A DNA stretch of 64,000 nt from Spirosoma panaciterrae DSM 21099 (GTDB taxonomy: Bacteria > Bacteroidota > Bacteroidia > Cytophagales > Spirosomataceae). The first letter of the stretch is position 1; the number at the start of each line of letters is the position of its first letter. The notes beneath the pieces are model-generated. The model was not told the origin of the DNA, searched no databases, and saw nothing but the letters and a program-made list of their open reading frames with translations. The stretch lies in assembly GCF_000374025.1 (NCBI RefSeq), contig NZ_KB893217.1, positions 1-64,000 on the forward strand. Direction: 5' to 3'. A program made the position numbers and the translations under genes. This document shows positions 26,106 through 34,273 of this stretch, one piece after another.

Positions 26106-27563
26106 ATGGCGCTCATCGACATGATTATGCCCAAAATGGGCGAAAGTATAATGGAATGTACGGTCATTACCTGGTTGAAACAACCGGGCGACCGTATCGA
26201 AGCCGACGAGTCTGTACTGGAAGTAGCGACTGATAAAGTCGATACCGAAGTACCAGCCCCGTTTGCGGGTGTTTTGAAAGAATTGTTGGTAAAAGACGGC
26301 GATGTAGTGGCGATTGGGGCTCCCATCGCTCGCATTGAAGTCGACGCGAAGGAAGCAACAGAACAAGTCGCCAAACCCAACAGCGACCAGCCCGACGATG
26401 CCCAGGATATGCCCAAAGGCATTGGCGATATTGCCCGGCCTGAACCAGCTAACGCATCGTCAGATCCCGAAAATCACGACATTACTGAAGTAGCTCGTGA
26501 GCTGGAAGCCAGCATTTCGGCCCTAAGTAGTCGCCCTGTGGCCTCTGAGCAGGGAACGACTGGCCACAAACCCATATTGGCCAGTGATGCCCCTATTTTT
26601 GCAAACCGCTTCTACTCTCCGCTCGTTCTGAACATTGCCAAAGAGGAAGCCGTATCCCGTGATGAACTGGACCGTATTCCAGGTTCAGGTGCCGACAATC
26701 GGGTTACCAAGAAAGACATACTGGCCTATGTCATCGATCGGGCTGAGGGGCGCGTAGCAGAGCGCAAGCAGCCAGGCGTTGAACGCTTTGAGCAGCCAGC
26801 CGTCCCCATGCGTCAGGGTTCGGGCCCCGAGTCCCCTGCACCACGCTCCCTAAACGGCCAGATGGATATTATCCAGATGGATCGGATGCGGAAGATGATC
26901 GCCCAGCGCATGGTGGAGTCGAAGCAGATTTCGCCCCATGTCAGCTCGTTTGTAGAAGCCGATATGACCCCCGTTGTTGACTGGCGAACGAAAGTGAAAG
27001 ACCAATTCAAACAGCAAACGGGTGAAAACCTGACCTACACACCTATCCTGGTCGAAGCCGTCGTTAAAGCCATTAAGGATTTTCCGATGATCAATATATC
27101 GGTGGAAGGGGATCGTATCCTTGTAAAAAAACAGGTCAATATTGGCATGGCGGTAGCGTTACCCAACGGCAACCTGATTGTGCCGGTTATCCATAATGCA
27201 GATCAATACAATCTGGTAGGTTTGACCAAAAAGGTGAATGATCTGACCAAACGAGCCCGCGAAAATAAGCTGACAGCCGATGATCTGGCAGGTGGCACAT
27301 ACACCATCTCCAATATCGGTACGTTCGGTAACCTCATGGGTACCCCAATCATTGTACAACCTCAGGTAGCCATCATGGCCTTTGGGGCCATCGTCAAGAA
27401 ACCGGCTGTCATCGAAACCCCACAGGGCGACTTCATTGGCATTCGTCAATTAATGTTCCTCTCCCACTCGTATGATCACCGCGTTGTCGATGGATCATTA
27501 GGTGGCCAATTTGTCCGGCGCGTCGCCGATTACCTTGAACAATTTAAACCGGGATTCATGTGA
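26106..27563 (+). CDS. 2-oxoacid dehydrogenase complex E2 (dihydrolipoamide acyltransferase)
   Basis: A 485-residue E2 subunit. The lipoyl domain spans about residues 1-80 with the lipoylated Lys44 in ATDKVDTEV; a linker and a peripheral-subunit-binding domain (about 165-207, NIAKEEAVSRDELDRIPGSG, RVTKKDIL) follow; the catalytic domain begins near 255 and carries SHSYDHRVVDGSLGG with catalytic His458. It transfers the acyl group from E1 to CoA; branched-chain or other 2-oxoacid specificity cannot be set, and no E1 or E3 gene is adjacent. The ATG at 26106 starts the lipoyl domain exactly; an in-frame extension upstream translates the palindrome and is rejected. Its last codons form part of the next palindrome. 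Confidence 0.94.
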   Translation: MALIDMIMPKMGESIMECTVITWLKQPGDRIEADESVLEVATDKVDTEVPAPFAGVLKELLVKDGDVVAIGAPIARIEVDAKEATEQVAKPNSDQPDDAQDMPKGIGDIARPEPANASSDPENHDITEVARELEASISALSSRPVASEQGTTGHKPILASDAPIFANRFYSPLVLNIAKEEAVSRDELDRIPGSGADNRVTKKDILAYVIDRAEGRVAERKQPGVERFEQPAVPMRQGSGPESPAPRSLNGQMDIIQMDRMRKMIAQRMVESKQISPHVSSFVEADMTPVVDWRTKVKDQFKQQTGENLTYTPILVEAVVKAIKDFPMINISVEGDRILVKKQVNIGMAVALPNGNLIVPVIHNADQYNLVGLTKKVNDLTKRARENKLTADDLAGGTYTISNIGTFGNLMGTPIIVQPQVAIMAFGAIVKKPAVIETPQGDFIGIRQLMFLSHSYDHRVVDGSLGGQFVRRVADYLEQFKPGFM

Positions 27564-27648
27564 TTTAACGGACCGACTATGATTTTGCTTTCAGAGAAAG
27601 CGGATAAAGACAAATCATAGTCGGTCCGTTAAATCACATAAATCCCGG
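27549..27648 (+). repeat. Long palindrome including the end of the E2 gene
   Basis: Arms 27549-27585 and 27612-27648 are complementary over 37 bp with a single mismatch (27557/27640); the central 28 bp are perfect. The left arm covers the last codons and TGA stop of the E2 gene, so the right arm is an inverted copy of coding sequence. The right arm ends 10 nt before the ATG of the nucleotidase gene. Confidence 0.9.
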
Positions 27649-27658
27649 TCAGAAACTT

Positions 27659-28186
27659 ATGAAACAACGCATTGCCATCGACATGGATGATGTCATGGCC
27701 GACACACACGCTAAATTCGTTCAACTCTATCTGGAGGGCGAAATGCCCCGTTTTACCCTCGAACAGTTGAAAGAAAAATCATTTCACGAGCTGTTCGATG
27801 AACACGAGTACCTGGCATTATCGCAACGGGTGTACGAACTTGGCTTCTTTGCCGATATTGAGGTGATGGAAGGAGCACAGGAGGTCATTGCCGATCTTAT
27901 GCAGAAATACGACGTCTTTGTAGCATCGGCCGCCCAGGAATTCCCCAACTCACTTCGCGAAAAATGGGATTGGTTGCAACGGCATTTTCCGGCTATTACC
28001 TGGCACAACTATATCTTTCTGGGCGATAAAAGTGTCCTGAATACAGACTTTCTGATTGACGACCTCCCTCGGAATCTTCGCACATTTCAGGGGGAAGGGC
28101 TTCTGTTCGACGCGCTTCATAACCGCGAAGACACGCAATTCCGGCGGGTTAACTCATGGTATGAAATAGCTAAAGTGCTTTTGTAG
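27659..28186 (+). CDS. 5'(3')-deoxyribonucleotidase (NT5C-like)
   Basis: A 175-residue HAD-superfamily phosphatase of the 5' nucleotidase NT5C family, which removes phosphate from deoxyribonucleoside monophosphates. The HAD motif I, IDMDDVMADTHAKF (Asp8, Asp10), is the nucleophile loop with the family's DMDDVxAD signature; motif II appears as VASAAQEFPNSLREKWDWL, and the distal acidic motif as FLIDDLPRNL. The length is normal. The ATG at 27659 is 10 nt after the right arm of the palindrome, so the leader between E2 and this gene is almost entirely hairpin. Confidence 0.9.
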   Translation: MKQRIAIDMDDVMADTHAKFVQLYLEGEMPRFTLEQLKEKSFHELFDEHEYLALSQRVYELGFFADIEVMEGAQEVIADLMQKYDVFVASAAQEFPNSLREKWDWLQRHFPAITWHNYIFLGDKSVLNTDFLIDDLPRNLRTFQGEGLLFDALHNREDTQFRRVNSWYEIAKVLL

Positions 28187-28207
28187 TGCTTGAAACGATC
28201 CCGACAA

Positions 28208-28243
28208 AACGAAAAAGCCCTGATCGATCAGGGCTTTTTCGTT
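28208..28243. terminator. Bidirectional intrinsic terminator
   Basis: A perfect 36-nt palindrome with arm AAACGAAAAAGCCCTGAT followed by C and its complement, with A- and T-runs. It separates the convergent nucleotidase and desaturase genes. Confidence 0.9.
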
Positions 28244-28276
28244 ACCTTTTCAGGTACAATCTATGGCTGGTGTATA

Positions 28277-29089
28277 CTACCCTTCCACTTCCTCCTGCAC
28301 GTCGACCCGACGGTCATGACCTACTTCCTGCTGTGCTTTTCTGGCTTCTGCCGAAGGGCGTAACCGAACAATATGCAGTTTGTGCAGGATTCCGATGAGT
28401 GGGTAGGTTGGATCGAATTCAAACCATTTCGCCCCAAAATTAGCAGCATTCGGACGCTTGTGGTGGTTGTTCTGAAAGAGTTCGCCCATCATAACCACAT
28501 CCAGCACCAGCGAATTTTTCGACTGATCGTGATTATCGAAGTTCGAATAGCCGTATTTATGACCACTCCAGTTGATGATAGCCCCGTGCACGGGTCCCAT
28601 TACATAGTGAACTGGCAATAGGAAGAAGAAGGCCCAGTGCATATCCAGGTAAATGAATGCAAAGATATAGAACACACTGTAGAGCACACCCCAGCCAATC
28701 CGCGACACCCACGAGTCGCCTAGTTTTTCAATGAAACTCCATTCTGGATAATTGCGGTCGAACTGGCGCTCAACGGCATATTTACGGTGCAGAACGGCAT
28801 TGTAAATATCTTTGGTCTTCCACATCATCGTGAAGATGTTCTTGGTATGATGCGGAGAATGAGGATCTTTTTCGGTGTCGCTAAACGCATGGTGCATCCG
28901 GTGTAGAACCGCATAAGCCCGTGGGCTCAGGTACGATGACCCCTGCGAGATGTACGTCAGCGTGTAAAAGAACCGCTCCCAGAATTTGCTCATCGAGAAC
29001 ATTTTATGGGCTGAATAGCGGTGAAGGAAAAAAGTTTGGCAGAACAGGGACAGATACCAGTGCCCAATGAACGCGGCCAGTACAATCAC
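28277..29089 (-). CDS. Membrane fatty acid desaturase
   Basis: A 270-residue integral membrane desaturase of the acyl-CoA delta-9 type. The three histidine boxes are HRYSAHK (about residues 23-29), HRMHHAFSD (about 63-71) and NNHHKRP near residue 210; hydrophobic segments lie between. These proteins introduce double bonds in acyl chains with a di-iron centre and control membrane fluidity. The frame opens without an ATG near the expected start; GTG at 29089 begins MIVLAAFIGHWYLSLFCQTFF, which fits the family N-terminus. It is convergent with the nucleotidase gene. Confidence 0.92.
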   Translation of the reverse strand: MIVLAAFIGHWYLSLFCQTFFLHRYSAHKMFSMSKFWERFFYTLTYISQGSSYLSPRAYAVLHRMHHAFSDTEKDPHSPHHTKNIFTMMWKTKDIYNAVLHRKYAVERQFDRNYPEWSFIEKLGDSWVSRIGWGVLYSVFYIFAFIYLDMHWAFFFLLPVHYVMGPVHGAIINWSGHKYGYSNFDNHDQSKNSLVLDVVMMGELFQNNHHKRPNAANFGAKWFEFDPTYPLIGILHKLHIVRLRPSAEARKAQQEVGHDRRVDVQEEVEG

Positions 29090-29240
29090 AATCTTTACTA
29101 AATTAAAGGGTGAAACTACAAGTCACTAAAAATAGTAATACAAAACTAACGAATTTCCATTGGATTAGCCCTAGCTTCCTCAAATAATTTAAGTCTGGAT
29201 AAGTTCTATTGAACCTGTAAGGCGAAGGCTTTTTGCCAAC

Positions 29241-29900
29241 TTAGTTGGTCGTAGTTGCGTATTGCAGCAAATTAGCCCCCATCCGCAATGCCTGCTGCCG
29301 TACGGGCTCAGGGTCGTTGTAAACGCTCTGATCTTCCCAGCCGTTGCCTAAATCGCATTCGTAGCTATAAAAACAAACCAGCCGCCCCTGATAGATCAGT
29401 CCAAAACCTTGTGGCGCTTTCCCGTCATGCTCATGTACTTTGGGAAGTCCATTTGGAAACTTGAATTTCTGCTGATATACCGGATGATTGAACGGCAGTT
29501 CGATGAAGGTCAATTCGGGAAATACTTTTTTCATTTCCCGTCGAATAAACTTATCCAGTCCATAATTATCGTCGATGTGTAAAAATCCGCCCGACATCAG
29601 ATACCGACGCATATTCTGCACTTCAGCATCGTTGAAAGTAACGTTGCCGTGGCCCGTCATATGCACAAACGGATACCCAAAAATATCGGGGCTTCCCGCT
29701 TCCACGATGTCCTCTTCCGGGAAGATATTCATCCGCAGATTGGCATTGGCAAACTTAATCAGATTCGGCAGTGACGTCTTGTTCGCATACCAGTCACCAC
29801 CGCCCCCGTATTTCAACTTCGCAATTTTATAGGCATACTGTGCCTGCACAACAAATGACGCTGAGAGCAGAAGAGTCAAAAGAAAAAGTCGCTTTTTCAT
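29241..29900 (-). CDS. DUF4159 domain exported protein
   Basis: A 219-residue exported protein with a signal peptide (MKKRLFLLTLLLSASFVVQAQ). The mature part is DUF4159: FAKLKYGGGGDWY-like IAKLKYGGGGDWYANKTSLPNLI, YPFVHMTGHGNVTFND, RRYLMSGGFLHIDDNYG, and FIELPFNHPVYQ. The family has a glutamine-amidotransferase-like fold; its function is unknown and it often sits near cell-envelope genes. Its ATG overlaps the rsmE stop codon by 4 nt, so the two are translationally coupled. Confidence 0.9.
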   Translation of the reverse strand: MKKRLFLLTLLLSASFVVQAQYAYKIAKLKYGGGGDWYANKTSLPNLIKFANANLRMNIFPEEDIVEAGSPDIFGYPFVHMTGHGNVTFNDAEVQNMRRYLMSGGFLHIDDNYGLDKFIRREMKKVFPELTFIELPFNHPVYQQKFKFPNGLPKVHEHDGKAPQGFGLIYQGRLVCFYSYECDLGNGWEDQSVYNDPEPVRQQALRMGANLLQYATTTN

Positions 29901-30604
29901 GCATGTATAAAATTCAATAGCTGACAGGCTGTAAGTGCAGCCGTTTCGGTTCGAAGTCGATTCGTTCCTAGGGTTACCATCTGGAAACCAGCCGAAGCAG
30001 CCAGTTTCAATTCGGTTTCCGAAAAATCGCCTTCCGGCCCGATCAGTACCGCATATCGACGGTTGGCCACGGCCACTTTTGCTAAGTTAATCACTGGTTC
30101 GTTAGCAGGCGAATCCAGGCTGGGCAAATGTGCAATAAACCGCTCTTCTTCGTCGATTGTTCTGATCAGTTCACCAAACGGAACAGCCTCATCCAGACGG
30201 GGCAAAAACGATTGCAATGACTGCTTCATGGCCGCAATGGCAATTTTTTCCAGCCGCTCCAGCTTGAGTACCCGACGCTCGGAATGCTGCCCGAAAAAGA
30301 AGCTGATCCGTTCAATCCCAACCTCGACCGCTTTCTCCACAAACCATTCAATGCGGTCCAGATTTTTGGTTGGAGCCACACAGATCCGGATCGAAAACGG
30401 TCTTCCCGGCGTCGAATGGGTTTCGGTTATTCGAAACCCACAACGCCGAACATCCGCCTGAGTGATAACGGCTGTGTACTGATTTCCGTGTCCATCCGTA
30501 ACAGCAATAATCTCGCCAACGCCTAAACGCAACGTTTTGACCGCATGGCGAGAATCGTCTTCACTCAAATAAGAAACCGAATCCGGTTGATAGAATAAAT
30601 GCAT
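29897..30604 (-). CDS. rsmE: 16S rRNA (uracil(1498)-N(3))-methyltransferase
   Basis: A 235-residue SPOUT methyltransferase that methylates U1498 of 16S rRNA with S-adenosylmethionine. The N-terminal PUA-like part starts MHLFYQPDSVSYLSEDDSRHAVKTLRLGVGE; the knot domain shows ICVAPTKNLDRIEWFVEKAVEVGIERISFF, AMKQSLQSFLPRLD, and the SAM-binding VLIGPEGDFSETELKLA and LRTETAAL words. The ATG at 30604 is chosen; a longer in-frame extension upstream has no family similarity. It is divergent from mtaB and overlaps the DUF4159 gene by 4 nt. Confidence 0.94.
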   Translation of the reverse strand: MHLFYQPDSVSYLSEDDSRHAVKTLRLGVGEIIAVTDGHGNQYTAVITQADVRRCGFRITETHSTPGRPFSIRICVAPTKNLDRIEWFVEKAVEVGIERISFFFGQHSERRVLKLERLEKIAIAAMKQSLQSFLPRLDEAVPFGELIRTIDEEERFIAHLPSLDSPANEPVINLAKVAVANRRYAVLIGPEGDFSETELKLAASAGFQMVTLGTNRLRTETAALTACQLLNFIHA

Positions 30605-30741
30605 ACGTATTGTAAAATGAGGGCTTTTGCCGAATCGTATATAAGCCAGCCCAAAACTAATGACAAAACTGAAAGCCCAGCCTGTCATGTAGTTAGGTAC
30701 CGCATATATGAGTCAACGGAACCCAGCCCATCGTTTTTTTG

Positions 30742-30749
30742 TAATTTTG
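30742..30749 (+). promoter_or_regulatory. Candidate -7 element of mtaB
   Basis: TAATTTTG matches TAnnTTTG and lies 18 nt before a GTG at 30768. If it is the promoter, the ATG at 30708 is outside the transcript, which supports the GTG as start of MtaB. Confidence 0.5.
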
Positions 30750-30767
30750 CAAGATAGATCATCTGCT

Positions 30768-32096
30768 GTGAAAAAAGTCGCTTTTTATACCCTCGGTTGC
30801 AAACTGAATTTTTCCGAAACGTCTACGCTGGCCCGGTTAATGGAGCAGCATGGATACGAACGCGTAGAATTCAACCAGCAACCCGACATCTTCATCATCA
30901 ACACCTGCTCCGTAACCGACAATGCCGACAAAAAATGCCGGAAAATTGTCCGCGAAGCCCAGAAGATTAACCCCGACGGCTATGTAGCGATTCTGGGTTG
31001 TTATGCCCAGCTAAAACCCAAAGAGATTTCCGAAATTCCGGGGGTCGATGCGGTACTGGGTGCGTCAGAGAAATTCCGGTTGCACGAACTGATGCCAACG
31101 TTTGTGAAAGTCCCCAATGGAGAACCTGCTCAGGTCTTCAACTCCCCCATCGAAGAAGCCATCGAGTATCATGCCTCCTACTCGCTCAACGATCGTACCC
31201 GTACCTTCCTGAAAGTACAGGATGGCTGCGATTATCCATGTGCCTACTGTACCATTCCGCTGGCACGGGGAAAAAGCCGTTCGGATACCGTTGCCAACGT
31301 CGTAAAAGCCGCCCAGGAAATTGCCGAACGTGGCGTAAAAGAGATTGTTCTGACAGGTGTAAACATCGGCGACTTTGGTCTGATCAATGGCCAGCGGCAG
31401 GAAACCTTTTTCGATCTGGTTCGGGCGCTGGACGACGTAGAAGGCATCGAACGGTTTCGTATTTCCAGCATCGAACCCAACCTGCTGACTGACGAGATTA
31501 TCCAGTTTGTGGCTCAGTCGAAACGGTTTGTCCCTCATTTTCACATCCCGTTGCAATCGGGCAGCAACCGCGTACTGGGCCTGATGCGTCGTCGATACAA
31601 GCGCGAACTGTATTCGGATCGGGTACAGAAAATTAAGGAGTTGATGCCTCATGCCTGTATTGGCGTAGATGTGATTGTGGGCCATCCCGGCGAAACGGAT
31701 GCAGAATTCAAGGAAACCTATCTGTTCCTGAACGAATTACCGATCTCGTATCTACACGTATTTACGTATTCGGAGCGGCCTAATACAACCGCCCTAGGCA
31801 TCAAACCAATTGTTCCGGGCCACGTACGGGCCGAGCGGTCTAAAATGCTGCACATTCTGTCCGATAAAAAACGTCGTGCTTTCTATGACGAACAGATTGG
31901 TGAAACAGCTACTGTACTGTTTGAAGAAGATGTTCAGGAAGGCCTGATGCAGGGTTTTACGGAAAACTATGTCCGTGTTGTCGCCAAATACGATCCCCTG
32001 CTCATCAACGAAACGCTTTCGGTCCGCTTAATCGGTGTCAATGCCGAAGGGTTAATGGAAGTTGAAGAGCCCGAAGCCATTCTGGAGAAGCATTGA
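30768..32096 (+). CDS. mtaB: tRNA t(6)A37 methylthiotransferase MtaB
   Basis: A 442-residue radical-SAM enzyme that adds a methylthio group to t6A37 in tRNAs. The N-terminal UPF0004 domain (KKVAFYTLGCKLNFSETSTLARL, INTCSVTDNADKKC) precedes the radical SAM core with CDYPCAYCTIP (CxxxCxxC), TGVNIGDFG and the HIPLQSGSNRVLGLMRRRY block, and a C-terminal TRAM-like region. The cysteines binding both iron-sulfur clusters are visible. The start is set at GTG 30768 because family proteins begin at KKVAFYTLGCK and a promoter-like TAATTTTG lies just upstream; an in-frame ATG at 30708 would add 20 unconserved residues. Its stop is followed by a palindromic repeat. Confidence 0.93.
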   Translation: MKKVAFYTLGCKLNFSETSTLARLMEQHGYERVEFNQQPDIFIINTCSVTDNADKKCRKIVREAQKINPDGYVAILGCYAQLKPKEISEIPGVDAVLGASEKFRLHELMPTFVKVPNGEPAQVFNSPIEEAIEYHASYSLNDRTRTFLKVQDGCDYPCAYCTIPLARGKSRSDTVANVVKAAQEIAERGVKEIVLTGVNIGDFGLINGQRQETFFDLVRALDDVEGIERFRISSIEPNLLTDEIIQFVAQSKRFVPHFHIPLQSGSNRVLGLMRRRYKRELYSDRVQKIKELMPHACIGVDVIVGHPGETDAEFKETYLFLNELPISYLHVFTYSERPNTTALGIKPIVPGHVRAERSKMLHILSDKKRRAFYDEQIGETATVLFEEDVQEGLMQGFTENYVRVVAKYDPLLINETLSVRLIGVNAEGLMEVEEPEAILEKH

Positions 32097-32105
32097 ATTA
32101 GGAAT

Positions 32106-32179
32106 AAACCGCAAAGGCGCGAAGACGCAAAGAAATACACTATTGTGAAATACTTTGCGTTTTCGCGCCTTTGCGGTTT
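32106..32179. repeat. GCAAAG-type intergenic palindrome after mtaB
   Basis: Arms 32106-32132 and 32153-32179 pair over 27 bp with one mismatch; each arm has AACCGCAAAGGCGCGAA followed by ACGCAAAG, i.e. near-repeats of about 8-9 nt. It lies between mtaB and the DUF1304 gene, 9 nt after the mtaB stop. A terminator role is possible but the arm composition is unlike the T-tailed terminators elsewhere in the window. Confidence 0.75.
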
Positions 32180-32227
32180 TATAAAAGCTGGATTAAGACA
32201 ATAACTATATACTCTCCCATTCATCCT

Positions 32228-32590
32228 ATGACCTTACCTGCTAAAATTCTGATTGGTCTTGTGGCCGTAGAGCACATATATATCTTATGGCTGGAAATGT
32301 TTGCCTGGACAACCCGTGGCCGGAAAACATTCCGCTCGTTGCCGGCGGAGTTGTTTGAACCAACGAAATCACTAGCTGCCAACCAGGGATTGTACAATGG
32401 TTTTCTGGCGGCAGGACTCATCTGGTCGCTACTGATCCAGGACCCCGCCTGGTGCATCAACGTTGCCGTCTTTTTCCTGGGCTGCGTTATAGTAGCAGGA
32501 ATCTTTGGTGCTGTTACGGCGCAAAGATCCATTTTCTGGGTTCAGGCCATGCCCGCTATTATCGCCTTACTGATCTTGCTGATGGCCTAA
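32228..32590 (+). CDS. DUF1304 family membrane protein
   Basis: A 120-residue protein with about four hydrophobic segments and the DUF1304 signature: an early VAVEHIYILWLEMFAW helix, NQGLYNGFLAAGLIWSLL, and FFLGCVIVAGIFGAVTAQRSIFWVQAMPAIIALL. Function is unknown; the family is an inner-membrane protein present in many bacteria. The ATG at 32228 gives the usual short N-terminus; an in-frame start 57 nt upstream would translate part of the preceding intergenic repeat. Confidence 0.9.
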   Translation: MTLPAKILIGLVAVEHIYILWLEMFAWTTRGRKTFRSLPAELFEPTKSLAANQGLYNGFLAAGLIWSLLIQDPAWCINVAVFFLGCVIVAGIFGAVTAQRSIFWVQAMPAIIALLILLMA

Positions 32591-32592
32591 AA

Positions 32593-32663
32593 TAGTCAGG
32601 AATGGTCGAAGGTGATCAACCATCGTATTACAAACTTTGACTCCCCTTGACCATTCCTGACTA
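32593..32663. repeat. Intergenic inverted repeat after the DUF1304 gene
   Basis: Arms 32593-32619 and 32637-32663 share a perfect 15-bp outer part (TAGTCAGGAATGGTC) and an imperfect inner part. A further partial copy of the words (TTCCTGACTA, TGACCATTTCC) follows up to about 32697. No T-run of terminator type. Confidence 0.7.
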
Positions 32664-32822
32664 CTCTTTTCAATTCCTGACTAAATCTGACCATTTCCAT
32701 AAAAACAGGAAACCGCCCCCAAGTGGGAGCGGCTCCATGAGTACAACAAAACCACAGATAAAACTGCCAGACATAATGGCCAGACAGGGTGCCTGTGGCT
32801 CAGTTGATGTATGATATTTTAA

Positions 32823-32867
32823 GTATGATGTAGGCTATGCATGAGTCATCTATAGCCTACATCATAC
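32823..32867. repeat. GTATGAT-type palindrome downstream of amt
   Basis: Arms 32823-32838 (GTATGATGTAGGCTAT) and 32852-32867 pair perfectly over 16 bp around a 13-nt loop, 6 nt from the amt stop codon. The arm shares the heptamer ATGATGT and the GTAGG word with the palindrome at 53401-53459. It could end transcription from either direction. Confidence 0.75.
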
Positions 32868-32873
32868 ATACGT

Positions 32874-34208
32874 TTACGCTTCAATGAGGAATTCGTCGTG
32901 CTGGCTTATGTCCAGACCAGACTTCTCGTCTTCTTCAGTAACACGTAGTGGCAGGATCAGATCGGTTACTTTCAGCAGTACGAACGACATACCGAATGCG
33001 AAAACAGATACGCCGATCAGCGCAATCATGTGCTCAACGAACAGACCCGTTTCACCAAAAGCCAAGCCTTCAACCGTTACAGCCGAGTTAACACCTTTGC
33101 TGGCGAAAATACCCGTCATTACCATACCAACCATACCGCCTACACCGTGGCAAGGGAATACGTCAAGCGTATCGTCCAGAGTAGACTTTGAGCGCAGGTG
33201 AGCAATGTAGTTCGAGATGATAGCCGCAATGGCCCCGATGAAAATAGCCGTTGGAACCGTTACAAAACCAGCCGCTGGCGTAATGGCAACCAGACCTACT
33301 ACCGCACCGATACAGAAACCCAGCGCTGATACTTTTTTGCCTTTCGCAGCATCGAACAGCACCCAGCCCAGACCAGCAGCCGCAGCAGCCGTGTTGGTGG
33401 TTGCGAAAGCCGAAGCAGCCAGTGGCGAAGCCGCTACTGCCGAACCCGCGTTGAAACCGAACCAGCCAAACCACAGCAAACCTGTACCCAACAGTACGAA
33501 AGGAATATTGGCAGGTGGGAAATAGCTCGCTTCTACGTGCGACTTCCGACGCTTTAGATACAGAGCACCTGCCAGAGCAGCCCAACCAGCCGACATGTGC
33601 ACAACCGTACCACCGGCAAAATCAAGTACACCCCGCTTAAACAGGATACCGTCCGGATGCCAGGTCATGTGCGCCAGGGGAGCATATACGAATATGCTGA
33701 ACAGAATCATAAACAGGACATACGAGCGGAAGTTGATGCGCTCAGCCATCGAACCTGTTACCAGGGCCGGGGTAATCACGGCAAACTTCAGTTGGAAGAA
33801 AGCGAAAACAACCAGTGGGATCGAAGCCGCCAGCGACCAGGGCTTACCATCCAACACGCCCTTGAACATGAAGTGATCCATTGGGTTACCAATAAATCCG
33901 CCAATATCAGAACCAAATGCCAGGCTGAAACCAACGATCACCCACAATACACTGATCACGCCCATGGCAATAAAGCTTTGCAGCATGGTTGAGATCACAT
34001 TTTTGTTGTTCACCATACCGCCGTAGAAATACGCCAGACCAGGGGTCATCAGCAGAACAAGAGCGGTTGCCACCAGCATCCAGGCGGTATCGCCTGAGTT
34101 GATGCCTTCAGTCACAATTTGCGTTGGTACGCCGTTGAAACCAGGTATTATACCCAGAACGGCAAATACTAACAGCAAAACCAGAGGAATGTAATTGGGC
34201 TTTTGCAT
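32874..34208 (-). CDS. amt: Ammonium transporter
   Basis: A 444-residue Amt/MEP/Rh family channel for ammonium uptake. It begins with an N-terminal hydrophobic segment followed by NSGDTAWMLVATALVLLMTPGLAYFYGGMV, a family hallmark, and contains DFAGGTVVHMSAGWAALAGALYLKRR, the LLGTGLLWFGWFGFNAGSA motif, and FPCHGVGGMVGMVMTGIFA with the pore-lining His. About eleven membrane helices are expected. A porin-like gene lies 65 nt upstream on the same strand, and no glnK/PII gene follows, so regulation by PII is not evident locally. Confidence 0.95.
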   Translation of the reverse strand: MQKPNYIPLVLLLVFAVLGIIPGFNGVPTQIVTEGINSGDTAWMLVATALVLLMTPGLAYFYGGMVNNKNVISTMLQSFIAMGVISVLWVIVGFSLAFGSDIGGFIGNPMDHFMFKGVLDGKPWSLAASIPLVVFAFFQLKFAVITPALVTGSMAERINFRSYVLFMILFSIFVYAPLAHMTWHPDGILFKRGVLDFAGGTVVHMSAGWAALAGALYLKRRKSHVEASYFPPANIPFVLLGTGLLWFGWFGFNAGSAVAASPLAASAFATTNTAAAAAGLGWVLFDAAKGKKVSALGFCIGAVVGLVAITPAAGFVTVPTAIFIGAIAAIISNYIAHLRSKSTLDDTLDVFPCHGVGGMVGMVMTGIFASKGVNSAVTVEGLAFGETGLFVEHMIALIGVSVFAFGMSFVLLKVTDLILPLRVTEEDEKSGLDISQHDEFLIEA

Positions 34209-34273
34209 AATAATTGAGGTTTTTTGTTGTACTGGTTAATTGAAAAACTAGGTTAAGAAAACGGGGATACGAG

